DNA from: CAZDAM01 sp964503595
GTDB taxonomy: Bacteria > Muiribacteriota > UBA6191
Reading direction: 5' to 3'
DNA: 27,348 nt
Assembly: GCA_964503595.1 (NCBI GenBank)
Contig: CAZDAM010000042.1
Coordinates: 1 to 27,348 of the forward strand
The position numbers and the translations under genes were made by a program. Shown here one piece after another: positions 16,011-23,920 of the stretch. A model generated the notes under the pieces. It saw only the letters and a list, made by a program, of their open reading frames with translations. It had not been told where the DNA came from and made no database searches. Positions within the stretch are counted from its first letter, which is position 1, and each line of letters starts with the position of its first letter.

Positions 16011-17360
16011 TCAATTCCCCAGCTCTTCTCGGAGGATATCCTGGAGCAGATCTCTCTCATTCAGCTCAGACTGGGAAACCGAAGTGTCTGTGGTTCCGGT
16101 AAAACGCATCTGGGAACGGGTCCCCAGGACATAACCCAGCTTCATCAGATAATCTCCGGTTGGAACCCGGCGGGAAATACTCTCCTCCCAGATGGTCCTG
16201 AACTCAGTGCTTTTCAGTTCGACATCCCCAAGCACCTTCCAGGCCTGACCGGTCACTCCGCTCACAGGGTCGTCCTTCTTGAGCATCACCGTGATCACTC
16301 CCTCACGAATCGGAGGGACAATACGGAAGCGGAATTTCTGTTCCTGGGAGTCCAGACGGGCCTCTAGAATTTCAAACTGCTCGGGATGACTGGCCGAAAA
16401 CCACTCGGAAAGCCCAGGCGCCCGGCAAAGAGCCTCAATGCCATTCGCATCCGTAACGGTCAGTTCTGCCTGAAGAGTTGCCATGAGCGTATCTGTAACC
16501 GGATTCAGAATCACAGTATCTTCAGAACTCACACGGGAAGCATAGACCTGTCCGGTCTTATCCAAAAGCCGATACTCCCGGCTTAAAGGAGGTACCCCTC
16601 CGTCTACTCTGGCTGAAACCATAGCCGGAGTCCGGTTGAAAATTCCAACCTTCGGGGCCATTTTAAGTTCACAGTTCAAATGCTCCACCCGGATATGCCA
16701 GGACTTTGATGTCCGGTTTCCATCCTTGTCCAGAGCCTCTACATAAAGACGGGTGGATTGTCCGGAAAACGGAGGAATTTTAAGGACATAAAGACCTTTT
16801 GGAGCCTCAAAATAAGTCGGCTTCATGCCATCCAGATACCAGGAAGCCTGGGCCAGTCCCCGGTTGTCCCAAATTTTGACTGGCAGGGCATTGGCTTTCA
16901 CGGGGCTCAGAATGTTTACGGTCTGCTCATCCAGACCTGCCACCTCAACCATCGGAGGGATTTTCTCTTCAGCGGAACGCTCGGGAAGAGCCGTGTTCTC
17001 AATTGCAAACACTGTCTGGAAATACTTTCTTCCCTGATTGGCTCCGGAGATTTCAATCCGGTTTTCCCGGCGGTCCAGAACAACCCTGTCTTCAAAGAAT
17101 CCTCTGTTCACGTCCACAAATCTCAAAGGCTGATCGTTCACCAGAAGACGAATCTGCTTCACGCTCAAATCACTGACCAAACCTTCAAAAGTGGATTCCT
17201 GCTGGGGGAGATGTACCACTGTTTCCGGAAAAATCAGCGTCACCTGAATATCGTTCTCTTCTGCCCGCACCCCAAATGAACTGGAACAAACGAGCACAAG
17301 CCCATAAATAAAGATCTTCCTGATCTTCTGAATTATGTTTGTTAGGCCCACAACTGACAT
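16011..17360 (-). CDS. Exported beta-rich hypothetical protein, 449 aa
   Basis: This is the first gene of the glycan-type operon. After an N-terminal hydrophobic segment (IFIYGLVLVCSSSFGVRA) that looks like a signal peptide, the protein appears to be a chain of beta-sandwich domains. Residues ~30-110 resemble an Ig-like Big domain in LLVNDQPLRFVDVNRGFF and NRIEISGAN. A second such unit contains VKIWDNRGLAQASWYLDG and YVEALDKDGNRTSKSW. The C-terminal half has further strands and ends in a short helix. The ATG at 17360 is used; GGGAG touches it, so the in-frame GTG a few codons downstream is a possible alternative. No catalytic motif is visible. It probably works in the periplasm or at the outer membrane. 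Confidence 0.75.
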   Translation of the reverse strand: MSVVGLTNIIQKIRKIFIYGLVLVCSSSFGVRAEENDIQVTLIFPETVVHLPQQESTFEGLVSDLSVKQIRLLVNDQPLRFVDVNRGFFEDRVVLDRRENRIEISGANQGRKYFQTVFAIENTALPERSAEEKIPPMVEVAGLDEQTVNILSPVKANALPVKIWDNRGLAQASWYLDGMKPTYFEAPKGLYVLKIPPFSGQSTRLYVEALDKDGNRTSKSWHIRVEHLNCELKMAPKVGIFNRTPAMVSARVDGGVPPLSREYRLLDKTGQVYASRVSSEDTVILNPVTDTLMATLQAELTVTDANGIEALCRAPGLSEWFSASHPEQFEILEARLDSQEQKFRFRIVPPIREGVITVMLKKDDPVSGVTGQAWKVLGDVELKSTEFRTIWEESISRRVPTGDYLMKLGYVLGTRSQMRFTGTTDTSVSQSELNERDLLQDILREELGN

Positions 17361-17398
17361 CTCCCGTTTAGATCTAGCCAAAACTTAACGATTTTATG

Positions 17399-17427
17399 TT
17401 GTTTTTGTCCATACAATTCATTAGAAT
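17399..17427 (+). promoter_or_regulatory. Sigma-70-type promoter of the 64-aa gene
   Basis: TTGTTT (17399-17404), a 17-nt spacer and TAGAAT (17422-17427) give a good promoter match. Transcription would start near 17434, leaving a ~48-nt A-rich leader with AAGGA before the ATG at 17482. Confidence 0.55.
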
Positions 17428-17481
17428 ACAATTCCAAACAAAAACAAACATCAAGCACTCCCTGACTACTAAGGACACTTC

Positions 17482-17676
17482 ATGAAATTCATTTTGCGCA
17501 AGCTACCGATTTATGGCGTCTGCATCCAGACACATAAGGTGACCCGCTATGAAGATCCCGAGGACTTTTTTCGGGAACTGGACATGAAGAAAGCCCGCAA
17601 AGAAAACCGGCAGAACGAAGTCGGGGGTTCGCACCTTCTGGAAATTCAGGAAGATGCCCCTATCAGCGCATCCTGA
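17482..17676 (+). CDS. Small hypothetical protein, 64 aa
   Basis: This is an unrecognised basic and acidic small protein. It is isolated on the plus strand between two minus-strand operons, with its own promoter (17399-17427), ribosome binding site AAGGA 7-8 nt before the ATG, and an intrinsic terminator immediately downstream (17696-17723). The N-terminus has a strand-like stretch (KFILRKLPIYGVCIQTHKV). The middle is charged and helical (EDFFRELDMKKARKENR). There is no signal peptide or membrane helix. A complete single-gene transcription unit this compact argues for a real gene and possibly for abundant expression. No family or function is assigned. Confidence 0.7.
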   Translation: MKFILRKLPIYGVCIQTHKVTRYEDPEDFFRELDMKKARKENRQNEVGGSHLLEIQEDAPISAS

Positions 17677-17695
17677 CAAAAGCCCATAATACAAA

Positions 17696-17733
17696 CTAAG
17701 CCCGGTTGAAAAACCGGGCTTAGTTCGCTTTTA
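17696..17733. terminator. Bidirectional intrinsic terminator
   Basis: CTAAGCCCGGTT (17696-17707) and AACCGGGCTTAG (17712-17723) form a perfect 12-bp stem with a GAAA loop. The plus strand then has TTCGCTTTT, ending the 64-aa gene. The minus strand has a T-rich stretch on its side, ending the panB transcript. The stop codon of the 35-aa minus-strand gene (17720-17722) lies inside the stem. Confidence 0.9.
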
Positions 17734-17827
17734 AGACATCAAAGATTTTGAAAAAGGTATAAAGCAGGGCGAAACTGCAGCCAACCGAAGAAGCCAGTAC
17801 ACCTAAAAAGCCTAAAATTTCTTGCAT
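17720..17827 (-). CDS. Putative 35-aa single-span membrane microprotein
   Basis: This is a short reading frame 32 nt downstream of panB on the same strand. It begins MQEILGFLGVLASSVGCSFA and ends FKIFDVLKAN: an amphipathic start, a ~20-residue hydrophobic segment with Gly, Ala, Ser and Cys, then a charged C-terminus, which is a typical single-span inner-membrane peptide. AGG lies 5 nt before the ATG. The stop codon falls in the terminator stem, so the gene fills the space between panB and the terminator exactly. No homologue is recognised. Conservation in relatives would decide whether it is expressed. Confidence 0.55.
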   Translation of the reverse strand: MQEILGFLGVLASSVGCSFALLYTFFKIFDVLKAN

Positions 17828-17859
17828 ATTGCCTGTATCGGCCAAAATGAACTCAATGT

Positions 17860-18663
17860 TCAGATTTCGTGCTCATCCGAAGGAAATCTCTGGGACTGGG
17901 TTTCTTCAACATAGGCCCGAACAGCTCCAGACATAACCTGGGACAAACGGGCATAGCGCTTGACGAACTTGGGTTTAAAGCCCTCGTGATAGCCCATCAT
18001 CTCCTGAAAAATCAGTGCCTGACCATCCACTTTGCTACCCGCACCCCTTCCGATGACAGGAATCGGAAGCTCTTTGGCAATCTTTTCACCAAGAACAGCT
18101 GGTACACACTCAAGAAGCAGGGCCTTCACTCCAAGCTTATGCAAAGAACGGGCATTGGAGAGAATCCAGTCCCAGTCCTTGTGGTGATCTCTCTCCGTTG
18201 CCGGAAAACCACCCAGTTTTCTCAGATAGGTGTCCCGAAGACCAATATGGCCAACCACAGGGATTCCCGCCTTGACCAGCTCTTCCACAACGCCAAAATA
18301 GGCATCTGCACCCTCAAGCTTTACCGCTTCAGCACCAGCATCCATCAAAGAACGGGCCTGCTCCACGGTTTCCTTGCCGTCCTTGGCCTCATAACTGGAA
18401 AAAGGCAGATCGGCAATCAGAAATGCATTGGTGACAGCCTTGCGGACAATACGGGTGTAATAGTACATATCCCAGGTCGTCACGGCGAGATTGTCATCTC
18501 CCCCCTGAAGATACCTGCCCAATGAGTCACCAATCAGGATGCAGCTGATTCCCTGCTCATCCACCAGTTTGGCACTGTAATAGTCTGCCAGGCTCAGAAG
18601 GGTAATTTTTTCCCCTCTTTGCTTCATTGCAAAAAGCTCTTCAATTGTGATTTTTCCAGACAT
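17860..18663 (-). CDS. panB: 3-methyl-2-oxobutanoate hydroxymethyltransferase (PanB)
   Basis: PanB transfers a hydroxymethyl group from 5,10-methylene-tetrahydrofolate to alpha-ketoisovalerate, giving ketopantoate, the first committed step of pantothenate and CoA synthesis in the cytoplasm. Expected metal ligands are visible: Asp in ILIGDSLG, Asp in IADLPF and Glu in VKLEG. The catalytic Glu is in LLLECVP, and GHIGL, the GRGAG loop and PKFVKRYA are also in place. The 267 residues match the family. ADYYSAKLVDE replaces the more common AYDFPSA-type motif, so it is a divergent member. The ATG at 18663 is chosen because any start further upstream would fall inside the promoter. It has no strong ribosome binding site. 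Confidence 0.93.
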   Translation of the reverse strand: MSGKITIEELFAMKQRGEKITLLSLADYYSAKLVDEQGISCILIGDSLGRYLQGGDDNLAVTTWDMYYYTRIVRKAVTNAFLIADLPFSSYEAKDGKETVEQARSLMDAGAEAVKLEGADAYFGVVEELVKAGIPVVGHIGLRDTYLRKLGGFPATERDHHKDWDWILSNARSLHKLGVKALLLECVPAVLGEKIAKELPIPVIGRGAGSKVDGQALIFQEMMGYHEGFKPKFVKRYARLSQVMSGAVRAYVEETQSQRFPSDEHEI

Positions 18664-18701
18664 AGCTTGCCAAAATGGTATGGGGTGAAAGAAACGGCGC
18701 A

Positions 18702-18730
18702 ATAGTAGCCTGAGACCCCTTCAAAGTCAA
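18702..18730 (-). promoter_or_regulatory. panB: Sigma-70 promoter of panB
   Basis: On the minus strand TTGACT (18725-18730), a 17-nt spacer and TACTAT (18702-18707) are close to consensus. Transcription would start near 18695, giving a ~32-nt leader. The -35 hexamer overlaps the stop codon of the upstream sensor kinase, so panB can be transcribed independently of it. Confidence 0.65.
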
Positions 18731-19953
18731 ACAGGAAGGAGGATTTCAAAGCAGGCCCCCCCAAGATCCGAGGAACTCGAAGATGTAACCCGCCCCCGAT
18801 GAAGCTCGACCGCCTCTTTGACAACCATCAGCCCAAGCCCAAGCCCTTGAGCTTTTGTCGTAAAAAAAGGCTGAAAAACATCTTTGGAAGCGGGAAGCCC
18901 GGGGCCATCGTCTTCAACCAGAAGATGAAACCGCTGGCCCTCACGAAACAGGCGCAACCGAATGGTCCTGGCCCCTGCATCCTTACTGTTGGCAATCAGA
19001 TTTTCCAGCATATTGCCAAAAAGCTCCTCATTCCCAAGCAGAACCTCATCCGCCTCTACTTCGATCTTCATCAAAAAATGACTGCTTTCAAAGTTTTTCC
19101 TGAGCTGATGCAGTAATTCCATCGGGCGAATCTTCTGGTTCATGGGGCGATTTTCCCGATTCAGAACCGTCATGAGCCCCAGAGTATGGTTGATCTTCAC
19201 AATTCCTTGCTGCATGGCCTGAAGAATTTCCTGGGTTTCTTCATCCCCCTGGTGAATCTCCCTTAACTCACCCGCCTGAAGATTCAGGGATGCCAGTGGA
19301 TTTCGAATCGCATGCACCACTTCAGCCGCCATACGGCCAAACTGCTGAAGTCTGGCATCCAGTTCAAGGCCCTCTCTTCTTTTTTCCAGGCTGTTGAGGG
19401 TAAACACCAAGGATGCAATCACCAGAAGGCTCAGTGACGCAAGAGCAATAAGACCCGCCAGAGTCGCTTCCTGCTGCAATTTCAGCAAGCGGGGGAACTC
19501 CAGAGTAAAAACCACCAGAACCTCGTAACCTCCTTCCAGAGGAAGCAGTTCAAAACCCTCTGGAAGCTTTTTCGTGCTCAATGGTGGCTGAAGCCCGTAC
19601 TCTTCAAAAAAAAGCCGGGAGTTTTCTGACGCCGGAATGAATGCGCCTTCTTCAGAAATCAAGGCCAGGGCATCCAGATGAAGTCCCCTTTCCGCCCGTT
19701 CCAGCTCACGACGAAACCATGAATCCAGAAGGGATTCGCCCTGAGCTTTCCTCTGTTCAAAAAGGGGATGATCAATCAGTTCCTGCAAGGCTTCCTGAGC
19801 CCTTTGGGCCTGACGGTGAGAATAACGATCAAAAATATGCCGCGATTGCCTGGTCCAGGAAACCTGCCAGGCAATCGCGGCAACAAAAACGGTCAACACC
19901 GCAAAAGCAAGAACCGGAAAATAGAGCCGTTCCGGCCTTTTTTCAACCGACAT
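18727..19953 (-). CDS. Membrane sensor histidine kinase, NtrB-like H-box
   Basis: This is a two-helix sensor kinase. The first transmembrane segment is at ~12-30 (VLAFAVLTVFVAAIAW), followed by a ~140-residue periplasmic region and a second transmembrane segment (LIALASLSLLVIASLVF). HisKA then has H214 in VVHAIRNPLASL, the HA/EIRNPL form shared by NtrB, AtoS and FlgS-type kinases that usually pair with sigma-54 activators. The HATPase domain shows N-box MLENLIANSKDAG, EDDGPGLP and GLGLGLMVVKEAVELH. The 408 residues are complete. No response regulator is adjacent. The ATG at 19953 lies 11 nt inside the preceding small exported-protein gene, so the two are coupled. Confidence 0.92.
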   Translation of the reverse strand: MSVEKRPERLYFPVLAFAVLTVFVAAIAWQVSWTRQSRHIFDRYSHRQAQRAQEALQELIDHPLFEQRKAQGESLLDSWFRRELERAERGLHLDALALISEEGAFIPASENSRLFFEEYGLQPPLSTKKLPEGFELLPLEGGYEVLVVFTLEFPRLLKLQQEATLAGLIALASLSLLVIASLVFTLNSLEKRREGLELDARLQQFGRMAAEVVHAIRNPLASLNLQAGELREIHQGDEETQEILQAMQQGIVKINHTLGLMTVLNRENRPMNQKIRPMELLHQLRKNFESSHFLMKIEVEADEVLLGNEELFGNMLENLIANSKDAGARTIRLRLFREGQRFHLLVEDDGPGLPASKDVFQPFFTTKAQGLGLGLMVVKEAVELHRGRVTSSSSSDLGGACFEILLPV

Positions 19954-20176
19954 TTGCCGAGCGACTCAGCCAGGAATCCATCAGGAAAAAAATGCGGTCC
20001 TTCTCAAATTTCAGCATCAGGGAACGATCTCGACGAGATTCCAGAACTCTTCTTCCCGTAGGACTTCTCAACTGACTTTCTTCAACTTTAAGGGGTTCAA
20101 GAGGAGTTTTCATCGCAAACACAGAACCAGCCGTTACCAGAAAGAACAGGCAGGACAGGATGTGGACTCGTTTCAT
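19943..20176 (-). CDS. Small exported protein, 77 aa
   Basis: The first ~21 residues are a clear signal peptide (MKRVHILSCLFFLVTAGSVFA). The mature part of ~56 residues is rich in Arg, Ser and Leu, without cysteines, so it is not an obvious lipoprotein. AAGG lies 6 nt before the ATG at 20176. It is translated just ahead of the sensor kinase with an 11-nt overlap, and might modulate or present a signal to the kinase's periplasmic domain, which is inference from position only. No family is recognised. Confidence 0.7.
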   Translation of the reverse strand: MKRVHILSCLFFLVTAGSVFAMKTPLEPLKVEESQLRSPTGRRVLESRRDRSLMLKFEKDRIFFLMDSWLSRSANVG

Positions 20177-20239
20177 AAGAACCTTCTTTCGGCGGGATCA
20201 GCCGCTAAAAGAAGTTTCGTACTTTTTCTGGTTCAAATT

Positions 20240-20269
20240 GACAATTTTTGTATGAATTTGTGAATTGTC
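20240..20269 (-). promoter_or_regulatory. Inverted repeat upstream of the small exported protein and kinase
   Basis: GACAATT (20240-20246) and AATTGTC (20263-20269) are perfect 7-bp arms, centre-to-centre 23 bp (about two helical turns). On the minus strand TTGTCA in this repeat could be a -35 element, with TACGAA 17 nt later as a poor -10. It looks like a candidate operator; there is no T-run to suggest a terminator. Confidence 0.35.
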
Positions 20270-20280
20270 GTTTCGAGGAA

Positions 20281-23200
20281 TCAACCATTCCTCATCACAT
20301 CCATCCAGGAAAATCTCAGCATGGGGTCGCTCAGATCCATTGCCGCTTTCTGGCCCACCTGCAAAAGCCAGGACTTTCTCTCCTGAGGAAGCCCTTTCTC
20401 GTCCAGAAGAAGCTTACGGGCCTCTTCCAGAAAATTGACCCGATCCGAATCGGATGTCTGAGATTTCAGCCTGCGCTCAAGCTCCTCTATTTTCCTCAAA
20501 CGTCCTAGAGATTCCGGCTTCAGAATAAAATCTCCGCCTTCAGCTTCCTCGGATTCCAATTCCTCAAACTCCTGCTCCTGAATCACCAGTTTCGGCGTAA
20601 ACGCATCAAAATCTGTCCAGTCATCATCTGCTTCAAAAGCATCAAACCCATCTTCTTCCAACTGCTTTGAGGGCCGCTCCATTTCTTTTTTTGCGGATGA
20701 GGAGGACGAGACAACCTGAGAAAGCTTCTGCTCCAGAAGCTTTTCCATTCTCTCTTCAAAGGCTCGGAAATCCATCGCCGGAGCCGGAGCATGCCTTTCC
20801 TCTTCACGGGATTTACGCATTATCACAAGGGCTTCATGATCCGGGTAAATTGCCTCGATTCTCCCACACAAGCGCAGAATCATATCCGTATCTCTGGCCT
20901 GACGGGCCAGATCCAGAGCCCTTTCCAGTACTCCCAGCGGATTTTCAGAAATCAGAGAGCCTTTTTCCAGTTCCTTGGCAGCTTCTTTGCTGCGGCCACT
21001 TCCTTTTAGAATCTGAGCTCTTAATTCATGATCCTCAAACTCCGGTTCGTACAGAACCAGACAGCGATCGCTCACATCCAGAGCTTTTTCCAGCTGTTCC
21101 AGACCCAGCATGGAACGAAGACCGAGGCGCAGAAACCGCTGAGATTTCAGACCTTCCTGATTCAGGCTTTCCCAAAGCCTGCGCACCTGAGCAAACTGCC
21201 CCAGATTCAACCAGCGCTGGAGGTTTTTTTCCAGCCATTCTTCACGCTCTTCAGGCTGATTCAGAGACTTAAGGAGACGGGCAACCCTTAGAATAGCCCC
21301 TTCTTCCAGAGGCGCCAGTTCCGCCAGACAATGGGAAAGCTGCAGCTCCAGCTCCAAATCTCCTGTTTCAACACTCAGCTTCAAGGCATGATGAATCGCT
21401 GCAAGGGCCCCAAGGCGATCCTCTCTGGCAAGAAACAGAGAAGTCCTCATCATAGCCGATGCCAAGTGCTTCCCTTCAAGGGCTCTTCCCTCCAAAGCAC
21501 GATCCACTTCATCCAGAATATCTGCATTATCCAAAGCAAAACCAGCAGCTCCAGAGAGCATGGCAGACCAGCTCAAACCGCATTCCATCAGGAGCATTTC
21601 CAGTTCATTCGGCAATGGCCAGCGCTCCTCAACGGTTTCTTCCTGAGCCAGATGAGGAGGGGCCAGAACTTCCAGGTTCCAGCCCGAAGATAAATCTTCA
21701 TGGGCAGCCACAGCCTGGCACAAAAGCTCCCAGGGGTGGACAACCGGGATCTCTCCGCTCAGCTGACGGGAAAATACCTCTGGAAGAGTTTCTTCCTCTT
21801 CCTGAATCCTGGGCTTCACCTCTTTCTGTTTCTCTTCTTCGGCAGGCTTTTCTTTCTCCAGATTCTCAAGAGCGCCAGAGGCCACCAGAGCCTCTTCCAA
21901 CTCTTCCTGTTCAGTAAGCTCCCGAGCAATTTCAGCAAAACCCACTGCTTCTTCAAAAGGCTCTTCATCTTCATGAATCAGAGAATCTGCATCCCCACCG
22001 ACATCCTGAAGCCCCTGAAGCTCCATATCTCTTTCCAGATCCGGTAATTCTTCCTCGACAGGGGCTTCAAATTCAGAAGAGTCTTCGGAATCGCCTTCCG
22101 CGAAACCTAGGTCCAGCTCAAAGTCACCCTCGGAATCTTCTCCACCAAGGCCCAGATCAAACTCGGGCTCTTCTGCTTCAGAAGCTGCTTCAATTTCTTC
22201 CTCGACAGGGGCTTCAAATTCAGAAGAGTCTTCGGAATCGCCTTCCGCGNNNNNNNNNNNNNNNNNNNNNNNNNNNNNNNNNNNNNNNNNNNNNNNNNNN
22301 NNNNNNNNNNNNNNNNNNNNNNNNNNNNNNNNNNNNNNNNNNNNNNNNNTCGGAATCTTCTCCACCAAGGCCCAGATCAAACTCGGGCTCTTCTGCTTCA
22401 GAAGTTGCTTCAATTTCTTCCTCGACAGGGGCTTCAAATTCAACGGAGTCTTCGGAATCGCCTTCTGAAAAACCTAGGTCCAACTCAAAGTCACCCTCGG
22501 AATCTTCTCCACCAAGGTCCAGATCAAACCCAGGCTCTTCTGCTTCAGAAGCTACTTCAATTTCTTCCTCGACAGGAGCTTCAAATTCAGAAGAGTCCTC
22601 AGAATCGCCTTCATCAAGCGACAGTTCTGGCTCAGCTTCAACTTCAGAAGAAATTTCAATATCAAGGGAGTCTTCACCCATAGGAGTGAGTTCCAACTCG
22701 TTTTCCTCAGAAACAGGCTCTTCTTCCAGTGAAGGCAGGGAGAGCTCCGGTTCACTCTCTTCCTCATCCAGACTCAAGGAAAGTTCATCCGATACCGAAA
22801 GCTCCTCTTCTTCAATCTGAAGGCCTTCAAGAATATCTTCTTCAGGGAGCTCCGGTTGAGGTTCTTCCCCACCATCCAGCATACTCATCAAGTCTTCGGT
22901 CTCTCCAGCATCAAAGGAGTGCACAGAGTCATCCACCCCCCCAAGCTCAACATCTTCAATCATTTGCAGAGCTTCTGACTCGGAAGAACCTTCGGACGGG
23001 GGCTCCTCTACATGAATTGCCACACTCTTAAGATCCACAATCTCAGATCCAAGAGCATCGGATTCGCTGGCAAGAACCGCTAAAATTTCTTCTGAATCAC
23101 CCGGGGCAAGGGACACTTCCAGTACGGGAACAGGCTCTTCTCTCGCAGATGTTTCAGGTTCCAGAGCAAACGAAGGAGCCGGCTCTTCCGTTGGAGAATG

Positions 23201-23527
23201 AGGGGCCGTCTGCTCCGGCGCTGCTACAGGAGGAAGAGAAAAACTGGCTCCCTCTGTCTGAACATCCCCTCCAAACGGATTGAAATCTGCCTCTTTTTCC
23301 GGCTCAAAACCTGAAGATGGTGAAAAATCAGGCTCACTTACAAGAGGGTCAGAAACAGGAGAAGGAGGCACAGGTGAAGAAGAAGAAAAATCGGGTGCCG
23401 GGGCAGGAGGAAACGCCACACCTGGCTCAACATCAAGGCCTTCATCACCAAAGGGATTAAAACCTTCATCGCCGAAGGGGCTAAAGTCTTCTCCGCCAGT
23501 TCCTGGCTCAAAATCTGTATCAGACAT
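20281..23527 (-). CDS. Large acidic repeat protein with helical TPR-like C-terminal half (interrupted by assembly gap)
   Basis: One gene is split by a 100-N gap. The start is placed at 23527 (MSDTDFEP); a TTG at 23575 is also in frame. The N-terminus has FSPFGDEG/FNPFGDEG repeats and a Pro/Ser-rich stretch. A very acidic region (Glu, Asp, Ser, Leu) follows, including 49-residue tandem repeats. The second half (~450 residues) is alpha-helical with TPR-like hairpins (LGALAAIHHALKLSVETGDLE, EAAKELEKGSLISENPLGVLERALDLA). The two sides of the gap are in different frames only because 100 is not a multiple of 3. With the 27 bp predicted for the gap the gene is open throughout at 1057 residues. No signal peptide or membrane segment is seen. 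The layout recalls acidic-plus-TPR scaffolds such as FimV, but LysM and membrane parts are absent and no homology is claimed. Confidence 0.82.
22049..22620 (-). repeat. 147-bp tandem repeat encoding 49-residue acidic units
   Basis: The anchor TTCCTCGACAGG recurs at 22051, 22198, 22418 and 22565. Two intervals are exactly 147 bp and the third is interrupted by the Ns. Units begin EAPVEEEIE and end GDSEDSSEF or GDSEDSVEF, differ by a few substitutions, and are in frame in the acidic protein. About three units plus partial ends are visible. Confidence 0.92.
22250..22349. other. Assembly gap of 100 N inside the tandem repeat
   Basis: Exactly 100 unknown bases, a conventional placeholder. Comparing both flanks with a complete repeat unit shows that 27 bp are missing to finish one unit, so the true length should be 27 + 147k bp. 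The placeholder creates a false frameshift. Confidence 0.95.
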
Positions 23528-23596
23528 GTCTAATTCTATCAGTGGAAACGAGCTCTTATCCCATTTTCGGCCCAAAACCGAATGCTTTTGACAAAG

Positions 23597-23920
23597 CTAG
23601 CGCAGATTGGAAGAACGCATCAAGGCAAGCAGGCCGTCAAGGTGATCATCCGAGGCTGTTTTGTTCCGGGATTCATGGCCGCATTTTTCACAGGAATGAA
23701 TCAGTGTAACCTTGTCCATTCCTTTTAAAACCGCCTTTACCGGCTTCATAAGCCCACCACAGCCAGCGGCTCGATCCCCTGGGTTTATATCCAGATGACA
23801 GGAATAAAGACAATGAGGACAATGATTGCGGCAGGAACCATCCGGATGCTCGGTAACCCGCCTGCCACAACTCCCGCAGGCAAAAGTTTCATCAATGACC
23901 GTAAATCGTCGCGAGCACAT
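23597..23920 (-). CDS. RNHCP-domain zinc-ribbon-like protein
   Basis: The 107-residue protein carries the RNHCP signature: FACGSCGRRV, then CRNHCPHCLYSCHLD, NPGDRAAGCGGLMKP, and SCEKCGHESRNKTASDDH. The CxxC and CPxC cysteines plus His suggest metal-binding sites. The domain occurs in small bacterial proteins and its function is not established; nucleic-acid binding is often supposed from the zinc-ribbon look. The ATG at 23920 lies 29 nt inside the protease gene, without a strong ribosome binding site, so translational coupling is likely. A shorter form would lack the first residues of the domain. Confidence 0.85.
   Translation of the reverse strand: MCSRRFTVIDETFACGSCGRRVTEHPDGSCRNHCPHCLYSCHLDINPGDRAAGCGGLMKPVKAVLKGMDKVTLIHSCEKCGHESRNKTASDDHLDGLLALMRSSNLR

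Noticed and set aside
22220..23575. Acidic protein as two separate genes or a frameshifted pseudogene
   Set aside because: The frame change coincides exactly with the 100-N placeholder, and the repeat arithmetic restores one continuous frame.
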